Positions 48,001-60,000 of a stretch of 64,000 bases of DNA are shown piece by piece (position 1 is the first letter of the stretch; every line of letters begins with the position of its first letter). The stretch is taken from positions 186,001 to 250,000 of the forward strand of contig WFMF01000153.1 of the NCBI GenBank assembly GCA_011033025.1, written 5' to 3'. The notes below the pieces were generated by a model. That model was given only the letters and a program-made list of their open reading frames with translations. It was not told where the DNA came from and ran no database searches. The stretch comes from Beroe forskalii. Its lineage: Eukaryota; Ctenophora; Nuda; Beroida; Beroidae. A program made the position numbers and the translations under genes.

Positions 48001-51000
48001 TGCTGTGCGCCTGGGATGGGTGAGGGAATTAGGTGGAAACTACTGGAGGAGGAGGGACTGCTGTGCGCCTGGGAAGGGTGAGGGAATTAGGTGGAAACTA
48101 CTGGAGGAGGAGGGACTGCTGTGCGCCTGGGAAGGGTGAGGGAATTAGGTGGAAACTAAGACTGCTGTGCGCCTGGGAAGGGTGAGGGAACATGGAGGAG
48201 GGACTGGAGGAGGTGAAACTACTGGAGGAGGAGGGACTGTGCCTGGGAAGGGTGAGGGAATTAGGTGGAAACTACTGGAGGAGGAGGGACTGCTGTGCGC
48301 CTGGGAAGGGTGAGGGAATTAGGTGGAAACTACTGGAGGAGGAGGGACTGCTGTGCGCCTGGGAAGGGTGAGGGAATTAGGTGGAAACTACTGGAGGAGG
48401 GGGACTACTGTGCCTGGGAAGGGTGAGGGAATTAGGTGGCGCCTGGAGGGAGGACTGCTGTGGAAACGTGGGAAGGGTGAGGGAATTAGGTGGAAACTAC
48501 TGGAGGAGGAGGGACTGCTGTGCGCCTGGGAAGGGTGAGGGAATTAGGTGGAAACTACTGGAGGAGGAGGGACTGCTGTGCGCCTGGGAAGGGTGAGGGA
48601 ATTAGGTGGAAACTACTGGAGGAGGAGGGACTGCTGTGCGCCTGGGAAGGGTGAGGGAATTAGGTGGAAACTACTGGAGGAGGAGGGACTGCCTGGAAGG
48701 GTGAGGTAGGTGGGAATTAGGTGGAAACTACTGGAGGAGGAGGGACTGCTGTGCGCCTGGGAAGGGTGAGGGAATTAGGTGGAAACTACTGGAGGAGGAG
48801 GGACTGCTGTGCGCCTGGGAAGGGTGAGGGAATTAGGTGGAAACTACTGGAGGAGGGGGACTGCTGTGCGCCTGGGAAGGGTGAGGGAATTAGGTGGAAA
48901 CTACTGGAGGAGGGACTGCTGTGCGCCTGGGAAGGGTGAGGGAATTAGGTGGAAACTACTGGAGGAGGAGGGACTGCTGTGCGCCTGGGAAGGGTGAGGT
49001 GGAAACTACTGGAGGAGGAGGGACTGCTGTGCGCCTGGGAAGGGTGAGGGAATTAGGTGGAAACTACTGGAGGAGGAGGGACTGCTGTGCGCCTGGGAAG
49101 GGTGAGGGAATTAGGTGGAAACTACTGGAGGAGGAGGGACTGCTGTGCGCCTGGGAAGGGTGAGGGAATTAGGTGGAAACTACTGGAGGAGGAGGGACTG
49201 CTGTGCGCCTGGGAAGGGTGAGGGAATTAGGTGGAAACTACTGGAGGAGGGGGACTGCTGTGCGCCTGGGAAGGGTGAGGGAATTAGGTGGAAACTACTG
49301 GAGGAGGAGGGACTGCTGTGCGCCTGGGAAGGGTGAGGGAATTAGGTGGAAACTACTGGAGGAGGAGGGACTGCTGTGCGCCTGGGAAGGGTGAGGGAAT
49401 TAGGTGGAAACTACTGGAGGAGGGACTGCTGTGCGCCTGGGAAGGGTGAGGGAATTAGGTGGAAACTACTGGAGGAGGAGGGACTGCTGTGCGCCTGGGA
49501 ATTAGGTGGAAACTACTGGAGGAGGAGGGGGGACTGCTGTGCGCCTGGGAAGGGTGAGGGAATTAGGTGGAAACTACTGGAGGAGGAGGGACTGCTGTGC
49601 GCCTGGGAAGGGTGAGGGAATTAGGTGGAAACTACTGGAGGAGGAGGGACTGCTGTGCGCCTGGGAAGGGTGAGGGAATTAGGTGGAAACTACTGGAGGA
49701 GGAGGGACTGCTGTGCGCCTGGGAAGGGTGAGGAATTAGGTGGAAACTACTGGAGGAGGAGGGACTGCTGTGCGCCTGGGAAGGGTGAGGGAATTAGGTG
49801 GAAACTACTGGAGGAGGAGGGACTGCTGTGCGCCTGGGAAGGGTGAGGGAATTAGGTGGAAACTACTGGAGGAGGAGGAGGGACTGCTGTGCGCCTGGGA
49901 AGGGTGAGGGAATTAGGTGGAAACTACTGGAGGAGGAGGGACTGCTGTGCGCCTGGGAAGGGTGAGGGAATTAGGTGGAAACTACTGGAGGAGGAGGGAC
50001 TGCTGTGCGCCTGGGAAGGGTGAGGAATTAGGTGGAAACTACTGGAGGAGGAGGGACTGCTGTGCGCCTGGGAAGGGTGAGGAATTAGGTGGAAACTAAT
50101 GGAGGAGGAGGAGGGACTGCTGTGCGCCTGGGAAGGGTGAGGAATTAGGTGGAAACTACTGGAGGAGGAGGGACTGCTGTGCGCCTGGGAAGGGTGAGGG
50201 AATTAGGTGGAAACACTGGAGGAGGAGGGACTGCTGTGCGCCTGGGAAGGGTAAGGGTGAAACTACTGAGGAGGAGGGACTGCTGTGCGCCTGGGAAGGG
50301 TGAGGAATTAGGTGGAAACTACTGGAGGAGGAGGGACTGCTGTGCGCCTGGGAAGGGTGAGGGAATTAGGTGGAAACTACTGGAGGAGAGGGACTGCTGT
50401 GCGCCTGGGAAGGGTGAGGAATTAGGTGGAAACTACTGGAGGAGGAGGGACTGCTGTGCCTGGGAAGGGTGAGGGAATTAGGTGGAAACTACTGGAGGAG
50501 GAGGACTGCTGTGCGCCTGGGAAGGGTGAGGAATTAGGTGGAAACACTGGAGGAGGAGGGGACTGCTGTGCCTGGGAAGGGTGAGGGAATTAGGTGGAAA
50601 CTACTGGAGGAGGGACTGCTGCTGTGCGCCTGGGAAGGGTGAGGGAATTAGGTGGAAACTACTGGAGGAGGAGGGACTGCTGTGCGCCTGGGAAGGGTGA
50701 GGGAATTAGGTGGAAACTACTGGAGGAGGAGGACTGCTGTGCGCCTGGGAAGGGTGAGGAATTAGGTGGAAACTACTGGAGGAGGGAGGGACTGCTGTGC
50801 GCCTGGGAAGGGTGAGGGAATTAGGTGGAAACTACTGGAGTAGGAGGGACTGCTGTGCGCCTGGGAAGGGTGAGGGAATTAGGTGGAAACTACTGGAGGA
50901 GGAGGGACTGCTGTGCGCCTGGGAAGGGTGAGGGAATTAGGTGGAAACTACTGGAGGAGGAGGAGGGACTGCTGTGCGCCTGGAAGGGTGGAGGAATTAG

Positions 51001-54000
51001 GTGGAAACTACTGGAGGAGGAGGGACTGCTGCGCCTGGGAAGGGTGAGGGAATTAGGTGGAAAACTACTGGAGGAGGAGGAGGGACTGCTGTGCCTGGGA
51101 AGGGTGAGGGAATTAGGTGGAAACTACTGGAGGAGGAGGGACTGCTGTGCGCCTGGGAAGGGTGAGGGAATTAGGTGGAAACTACTGGAGGAGGAGGGAC
51201 TACGTGCGCCTGGGAAGGGTGAGGGAATTAGGTGGAAACTACTGGAGGAGGAGGGACTGCTGTGCGCCTGGGAAGGGTGAGGGAATTAGGTGGAAACTAC
51301 TGGAGGAGGGGAGGGACTGCTGTGCGCCTGGGAAGGGTGAGGGAATTAGGGTGGAAACCACTGGAGGAGGAGGACTGCTGTGCGCCTGGGAAGGGTGAGG
51401 GAATTAGGTGGAAACTACTGAGTGAGGAGGGGACTCAAAGCCTGGGAAGGTGAGGGAATTAGGTGGAAACTACTGAGGAGGGACTGCTGTGCGCCTGGGA
51501 AGGTGAGGGAATTAGGTGGAAACTACTGAGGAGGAGGGGACTGCTGTGCGCCTGGGAAGGGTGAGGGAATTAGGGTGGAAACTACTGGAGTAGGAGGGAC
51601 TATGTGCCTGGGAAGGGTGAGGAGGGTGGAAACTACCGGAGGAGGGACTGCTGTGCGCCTGGGGTGAGGGAATTAGGTGGAAACTACTGGAGGAGGAGGG
51701 ACATGCGCCTGGGAAGGGTGAAGGAATTAGGTGGGAAACTACTGGAGGAGGAGGGACTACAAAGTGCCTGGGAAGGGTGAGGGAATAGGGTGGAAACTAC
51801 TGAGGAAGGGTGCCTGGGAAGGGTTATTTAGAAAAACTACTGGAGGAGGAGGGACTGCTGTGCCTGGGAAGGGTGAGGGAATTAGGTGGAAACTACTGGA
51901 GGAGGGACTGCTGTGCTCCCGGGGAAGGGTGAGGGAATTAGGTGGAAACTAATGGAGGAGTAGGGACTGCTGTGCCTGGGAAGGGTGAGGGAATTAGGTG
52001 GAAACTAATGGAGGAGTGAGGGACTGCTGTGCGCCTGGGAAGGTGAGGAATTAGGTGGAAAACTACTGGAGGAGGAGGGACTGCTGGGTGCCTGGGAAGG
52101 TGAGGGAATTTTTTGGAAACCACTGGAGGAAAAGGGGATGCCAGTGGCCCTGGGAAGGGTGAGGCCTGGGAAGGGTGACTAGGGGTGGAAACTACTGAGA
52201 GTGGGGGACCACAGCGCCTGGGAAGGGGTGGGGAATTAGGTGGAAACTACTGAGTATGAGGGACTGCCGTGCGCCTGGGAAGGGTGAGGGAATTAGGTGG
52301 AAACTACTGGAGGAGGACTGCTGTGCGCCTGGGAAGGGTGAGGAATTAGGATGGAAACTACTGAGGAGGAGGATGCCTGTGCGCCTGGGAAGGGTGTGAG
52401 GAATTAGGTGAAAACTACTGAGGAGGGGGACTGCTGTGCGCCTGGGAAGGGTGAGGGAATTAGGTGGAAAAGGAAGTGGGACTACTGAGGAGTGAGGATG
52501 GCCTGCGGGAAGGTGAGGAATTAGGTGGAAACCAATGGAGGAGGAGGACTGCCGTGCGCCTGGGAAGGGTGAGGAATTAGGTGGAAACTACTGGAGGGGA
52601 GGGACTGTGCTGTGTGCCTGGGAAGGGTGAGGAATTAGGTGGAAACTACTGGAGGAGGTAACTGCGCTGGGAAGGTGAGGAATTAGTGGAAACTACTGAG
52701 TAGGAGGGACTGCTGTGCGCCTGGGAAGGGTGAGGAATTAGGTGGAAACTACCTGGGAAGTGAGGGAATTGAAACCACTGAAGAGGGAGGGCGCCTGGGA
52801 AGGGTGAGGGAATTAGTGGAAACTACGGAGGGAGGGACTGCTGTGTGCCTGGGAAGGTGAGGGAATTAGTGGAAACTACTGGAGGGGAGGACTGCTGTGC
52901 GCCTGGGAAGGGTGAGGAATTAGGTGGAAACTACTGGAGGAGGAGGGACTGCTGTGCGCCTGGGAAGGGTGAGGGAATTAGGTGGAAACTACTGGGAGGA
53001 GGGGACTGCTGTGCGCCTGGGAAGGGTGAGGGAATTAGGTGGAAACTACTGGAGGAGGGGGACTGCTGTGCGCCTGGGAAGGGTGAGGGAATTAGGTGGA
53101 AACTACTGAAGGAGGGACTGCTGTGCGCCTGGGAAGGGTGAGGGAATTGGGGTGGAAACTACTGGAGGAGGGGGGACTGCTGTGCGCCTGGGAAGGGTGA
53201 GGGAATTAGGTGGAAACTACTGGAGGAGGGGGACTGCTGTGCGCCTGGGAAGGGTGAATTAGGTGGAAACTACTGGAGGAGGGGACTGCTGTGCGCCTGG
53301 GAAGGGTGAGGAATGGGGTGGAAACCACTGGAGGAGGAGGGGACTGTGCCTGGGAGGAGGAGGAACTAGTGTGAAACGCCTGGGAAGGGTGCTGTGTGCC
53401 TGGGGGGTGAGGGTGGAAACTACTGGAGGAGGAGGGACTGCTGTGCGCCTGGGAAGGTGAGGGAATTAGGTGGAAACTACTGAGGAGGAGGACTGGGCCT
53501 GGGAAAGGTGAGGAATTAGGGTGAAACTACTGAGGAGGAGGACTGCTGCGCCTGGGAAGGGTGAGGAATTAGGTGGAAACTACTGGAGGAGGGGGACTGC
53601 TGTGCGCCTGGGAAGGGTGAGGGAATTAGGTGGAAACTACTGGAGGAGGAGGGACTGCTGTGCGCCTGGGAAGGGTGAGGGAGTTAGGTGGAAACTACTG
53701 GAGAGAGGGACTGCTGTGCGCCTGGGAAGGGTGAGGAATTAGGTGGAAACTACTGAGGAGAGGGACTGCTGTGCTCCTGGGAAGGAACGAAACTACTGGA
53801 GGGGGAGGGACTGCTGTGCCTGGGAAGGGTGAGGGAAATTAGGAAACTACTGGAGGAGGAGGGACTGCTGTGCGCCTGGGAAGGGTGAAACTTTGGAGGA
53901 GGAGGGACTGCTGGCCTGGCTCCTGGGAAGGAGGAGGGACTGCTGGGAAGCCTGGGAGGGAAGGGTGGTGGAAACTGGAGGAGGGGACTGCTGTGCGCCT

Positions 54001-57000
54001 GGGAAGGTGAGGGAATTAGGTGGAAACTACTGGAGGAGGAGGGACTGCTGTGCGCCTGGGAAGGGTGAGGGCTGTGAAACTACTGGAGGAGGAGGACTGC
54101 TGTGCGCCTAGGAATGAGGAATCAGGTGGAAACTACTGGAGGAGGAGGGACTGCTGTGCGCCTGGGAAGGGTGGGGAATTAGGTGGAAACTACTGGAGGA
54201 GGGGGACTGCCTGCGCCTGGGGAGGGTGAGGAATTAGGTGGAAACTACTGGAGGAGGAGGGACTGCTGTGCGCCTGGGAAGGGTGAGGGGTAGGTGGAAA
54301 CCTGGAGGAGGGGGACTGCTGTGCGCCTGGGAAGGTGAGGGAATTAGGTGGAAACTACTGGAGTAGGAGGGGGACTGCCTGGGAAGGGTGCGGAAACCTG
54401 GAGGAAGGGACTGCTGTGCGCCTGGGAGGGTGAGGGAATTAGGTGGAAACTACTGCAGGAGGAGGGGGTACTGCGCCTGGGAAGGGTGAGAGGAATTCCT
54501 GGGGAAGGAGGAGGGACTGCTGTGCTCCTGGGAAGGGTGAGGGAATTAGGTGGAAACTACTGGAGGAGGGGGGACTGCTGTGCTCCTGGGAAGGGTGAGG
54601 GTAGGTGGAAACTACTGGAGGAGGAGGGACTGCTGTGCGCCTGGGAAGGGTGAGGGAGTGGGGTGGAAACTACTGGGTGGGAGGGACTGCTGTGCTCCTG
54701 GGAAGGGTGAGGGAATTAGGTGGAAACTACTGGAGGGAGGGTGTGCCTGGGAAGGGTGAGGGAATTAGGTGGAAACTACTAGAGGAGGGACTGCTGTGCG
54801 CCTGGGAAGGGTGAGGAAGGGGAAACTATTTTAGTGGAGGGGACTGCAAAAGTGCCTGGGAAGGGTGAGGAATTAGTGTGGAGTGGAGGAGGGGGACTGC
54901 TGTGCGCCTGGGGAAGGGTGAGGGAATTAGGTGGAAACTACTGGTGGGAGGGACTGCTGTGCGCCTCCTGGGAAGGAACCACTGAGGGACTGCTGTTAGG
55001 TGGAAACTACTGGAGAGAGGGACTGCTGTGCGCCTGGGAAGGGTGAGGGAATTAGGTGGAAACTAATGGAGGAGGAGGAGGGACTGCTGTGCGCCTGGGA
55101 AGGGTGAGGGAATTAGGTGGTGTGATGAATAATTAAAACATAATACATCATTTAATGTTAAATTAAAACATAATAATATGATAATGTGTCCTACTAAGGA
55201 GCCCTAACATTCCTGTTTGGACAAGAAAATTTCAAATATAAATTATCAATCTCAATTGAACTGAAGCTACCTGATCGGGCTCTGGTCGTCTGTGACATGA
55301 GGACTGCGTGACATTCCAGCCACAGAGCTGATCAGTGAGACAACCCAAACACGTGACCTGATGGGTGCAGGTTCCTTCTCTGTAGGGCACCAATACACCT
55401 TCAGATAGCACCTAAAGGGGGATATTAGAAAGTTAGAATAGCACCAAAACACCTTCAGATAGTACCTAAAGGAGGGATATTATAGAATAGCACCAAAACA
55501 CCTTCAGATAGCACCTAAAGGGGGGATATTAGAATAGCACCAAATCACCTTCAGATAGCACCTAAAGGAGGGATATTATAGAATAGCACCAAAACACCTT
55601 CAGATAGCACCTGAAGGGAGGATATTAGAATAGCACAAAAACACCTTCAGATAGCACCTGAAGGGAGGATATTAGAATAGCACCAAAACACTTTCAGATA
55701 GCACCTAAAGGGGGGATATTAGAATAGCACCAATACACCTTCAGATAGTACCTAAAGGGGGAAAAAATCAACACTATGGGTGCAAGACGCAAGAAAAGGG
55801 AAGGCAACCGATGTAATGAGTGGAATTTTTGGTAACTGTAGGGATAAATATAGATGTAATGGGCGCTTAAACGCTAGTGTATCGTAATAGAACACACTCT
55901 TAGACCAGCAAATGTTCTTCAATTAAGAAACCTGAATTATGAAGTATTTCAATATGGGGGAACCAACGGCGGAATGGGGAAACAAATTGGGAAATAAAAG
56001 GGGGTGCAAAGATTGTCCGACGTTGTCTGACCGCCTCGCGGGGGAAACAAACGTTTGTCAATTCAAGGAGAGTATTCCATAACCAAGCACATTGCCAAAA
56101 AGTCCACCAGGACTTCGGGCGCGCTTGCTTCCCCGAAAAAGAAAAAAAACCTAAAGGGGGATATTATAGAATAGCGAGATAAGATATACCAATTCAAAAA
56201 GATGAGACAGGGAGTAGGGACAATTGGAATAACGGTGAATAGCACAAAATACTTCAGGAATCAGGAATCAAGAATGGGGTACTAAGCGGTTACATGTCAA
56301 AGTGGTGACCGTATACCACAACTTACATGGTCGAGGCGACAGCCAAGACTATGTAAGTTGGATAATGGACTCGAGGTGTGCCAAGTTCATTATCTTAGGT
56401 ATACGGTCACAGCTGAGATCATGGAACCGGATTATACCTCGACCGAAAACAGCTGGGACCGACTATTCTCTGACCAAACAACAGTAATTTCTTCCTACTC
56501 GGGTCTGACGACCCTCGTCCGTATTCAAGGCTTAAGTGGATTTTTGAGTCCTCCTTTATAAAGTCAAATTTCATTGAGTAGTCAGTACGCTATTTTGGGA
56601 AAAAATCATTTGACTTATTACCTATACCTTACTGTAATCACCTGATCAGGTCTATAAGTCTGCGATCTGTCCCAGAAGATCTTCAGATTAGAAGGTTTCT
56701 GCACGTTCTCCGTGACGTACTGTGTGAGTTCCGCCTTCAGGTAGTTAACTTTCCGATCCGGCAGACTGTAGCGCCATTCTTTGCTCACCCACATCACCTT
56801 CCCTGAGGGTATATGGGATCGTTCACATATTACGTCATCACCTGGGGGGTTTCGGAATGATTACGTTACATGTTATTGTAACAAATACAACTACTGTAAA
56901 CTTGATTACGAGGGGGAGAGGGGTTAAAATCGGCCAAAAATTGATTACGTAATATGGGAACGATCCCTATGGAGGGTAGAATAGCAGTGCAAAGTAGCAG

Positions 57001-60000
57001 TCCACTGACCGCTCCTCGGCGACTCTCCCTGTTCATTAACAGCGGACCAGGGTGCCAAGCTAATCTTAAAGACCCCAGCTAGAAGCTTAATAGAATTATG
57101 CTACAGAGCACATTTTACCAGGTTTTCACATCCAAGGAAACTATTTGATTGTGAGATAAGAAGTTAGGAATATGTTACCAATATACCAAATTCAAAAGTG
57201 GAGAAATACAGTAACCGAAATCGCACAAAATCCTATCAATTGAACTAAATTACGTGGCCTTTAATTTAAGCGGCCCAACTTTAAAGCGGCATTTTGGACA
57301 AAAATTGCAAACTCTCCTTTGTCAAATGTCAACTGTCCTTGAGAGCCGGCTGAATAATATACATACATTGACATTAGCGATCATCAAACATAATTGAAAT
57401 ATGAGTTGGCAAAACTGTAAAACCTTCAATAAGTCCACTGGCCTAGAGCTTCTCTAATTAGATTCAATTACCATGTACAACTCCATGTATTTTATTTAAA
57501 TTTTCCAATAAAAAAGGAGTCAAGCGCTCACCTGTCATAACTCGAGTAGCGTTGTAGCGTGACACTCCAGTGTACAGCGTCACTATCCCATTGATGTAGC
57601 TGACTCTGATCACCTCGTAATGATCCGGCACCCCACTAGGCCCCAGGTTGTAAGGGGTTGTAGGGGCTTTCCCTCCCCCCTCAGGGGTTGTCACGTTTAT
57701 AAACCCCTGCAGATGAGGTTTTTTGTTTAGAAGATGGTGCAGACCCAACCTAAAATGCTGGTTTTTCTTAGTTTATCAAAATTTGAATAGTCTCCAGTTT
57801 TCGTCTTATCAGAAACATCCGAGAATCATGAAAATATTACAGAATTGAAAGCAAGGAACTAAGAAAGCCAGCACCTCCAAAGAAACCATACCTGGAGATA
57901 GCCCCTATTAATTGTACTTTACTCCCACCTAAATCAGTAAATCACAATATATCACAATACCTGGAGATAGCCCCTAGAATAAAGTACTTCTCCCACCTAA
58001 ATCAGTAAATCACAATATCGCAATACCTGGAGATAGCCCTATTAATTGCCTTTACTCCCACCTAAATCAGTAAATCACAATATATCACAATACCTGGAGA
58101 TGGCCCTATTAATTGTACTTTCCCACCTAAATCAGTAAATCACAATATCACAATACCTGGAGATAGCCCCTATTAATTGTGCCTCCCACCTAAATCAGTA
58201 TAAATCACAATATATCACATACCTGGAGAATAACTATTGCTGGAGACCTAAATCAGTAAATCACAATATATCACAATACCTGGAGATAGCCCCTATTAAT
58301 TGTACTTTACTCCCACCTAAATCAGTAAATCACAATATATCACAATACCTGGAGATAGCCCCTGTACCGCACATCCTTGTCCCCCTGGGGCAGCGACCAG
58401 TCCCGCGCGTAGAGCAGGTGCACGTCAGCTTTCCGCACAATGGTCACGTGATCAGGATGCGTCATGTTGATTGGGTCGTGGTGCGTGATCCAGTGCAGGC
58501 CGGGGGGCGTGTCGCGGGCCTCGCACTGCGCGGGCTCCAGGAGGAGGGTGCCCGCGGAGCCCCACCACGGGGCCGGGGACTGGACTCCGCACAGGTTACC
58601 GCTATTCCGCGCCCTGCAATGACCCGAATGATTGAATGAATAACAACGTTTTGGAGAGAAAAATAGCAGATTTAGAATTATTCCTTCATTTTCTATGTGT
58701 GAATTTAATATTAAAACGTCATCAATTGCTGGAGTTAAATACTAATAGTATTACCTGCAGCTGGCGTCCTCGACACACCACTCGCAGCCCCAGAGGGTAC
58801 ACTCCGTACAGTGTCTCAGTCTGTAGCACACCCCGCACTGACTCATCCGGTGCCGGCACTTTTCAACCGGCTTACACCGCTTACCGCACCTGACGATTAT
58901 ATTTTTCATAGACACGCGCCTATCGGGTCAATTTTGGGATACTTCCCGAGGGCGTAAGCCCAAGAGATGTATCCAGCTTTGGCCCGAGCCCGCAAGGCGA
59001 GGGTCTAACCAATATGGATCAGGCAAGTGTCTTTATAAGTTTATATTATAGACCCGCATGAAAACGTCAGAGGGTTGTATAATGAAGGGTTTAGTAACGA
59101 GTAAAAATTGCTAACCTTGATATAACACACGAGGGCCGCAGGCCCGAGTGTGTTATATCGCATTAAGAACCGAGGCCGAAGGCCGAGGTTTTTATTGCAT
59201 AGGTTTGCAATTTTTACGAGTTATTAAACTGAATTATGCACCGCAATTACTCGTGAAAAAGGGGATAATTTCAAACACAAGGAAATGTTTTAGTTTATGA
59301 TATGAAGGTACAACTGGGTCGACTGTGCGAAATAAACTATTATGCACCTTCCAGGCATGTTTATGCTATGTATTCAAAAACCCTATAGGCACCAGGGTAC
59401 CGTGCGCAATAAATTATTACGCACTGTAGTGCCGAAATCCGGATTTATTACGCACTGTAGGTCATAATAATTTATTATGGTGCAGTAGAACAGTGCGTAA
59501 CAATTTATTTCACACAGTTGAGCAAACAGTACCTTCAAATCTTGATTTAGAACATTTCCTTGTGTTTGAAAATATTGTCATTTTTCGAGTAATTACGGTG
59601 CATAATTCAGTTTAATAACTCGTAAAGTTACTAAACTCAGCATTAAAAAACCTCGGCCTTCGGCCTCGGTTTTTCAATGCCATATTACACACTCGGGCCT
59701 CCGGCCCTCGTGTGTAATATTACGTTTAGTAACTTTTACTCGTTACTAAACCCTTCATTACGCACTGTTCTACTGCAACATAATAAATTATTATGACCTA
59801 CAGTGCGTAATAAATCCCGATTTTGGCACTCCAGTGCGTAATAATTTATTGCACACGGTATCCTGGTGCCTATAGGGTTTTTGAATACATAGCAAAAACA
59901 TGCCTGGAAGGTGCATAATTCTACGATACGGCACCTCATAATATTACTCTAGGATAATTCTGATTATGCTTGAATTGTCAAATATCAACAGACCTGACAA

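Noticed and set aside
46605-55046. Many plus-strand open frames (METTGGGGTAVRLGR-type) in the minisatellite
   Set aside because: They are translations of the 58-bp repeat in several frames, with no family or start context; the real gene here is on the other strand.
46625-55124. CRISPR array
   Set aside because: Units are contiguous with no unique spacers, and the genome is animal.
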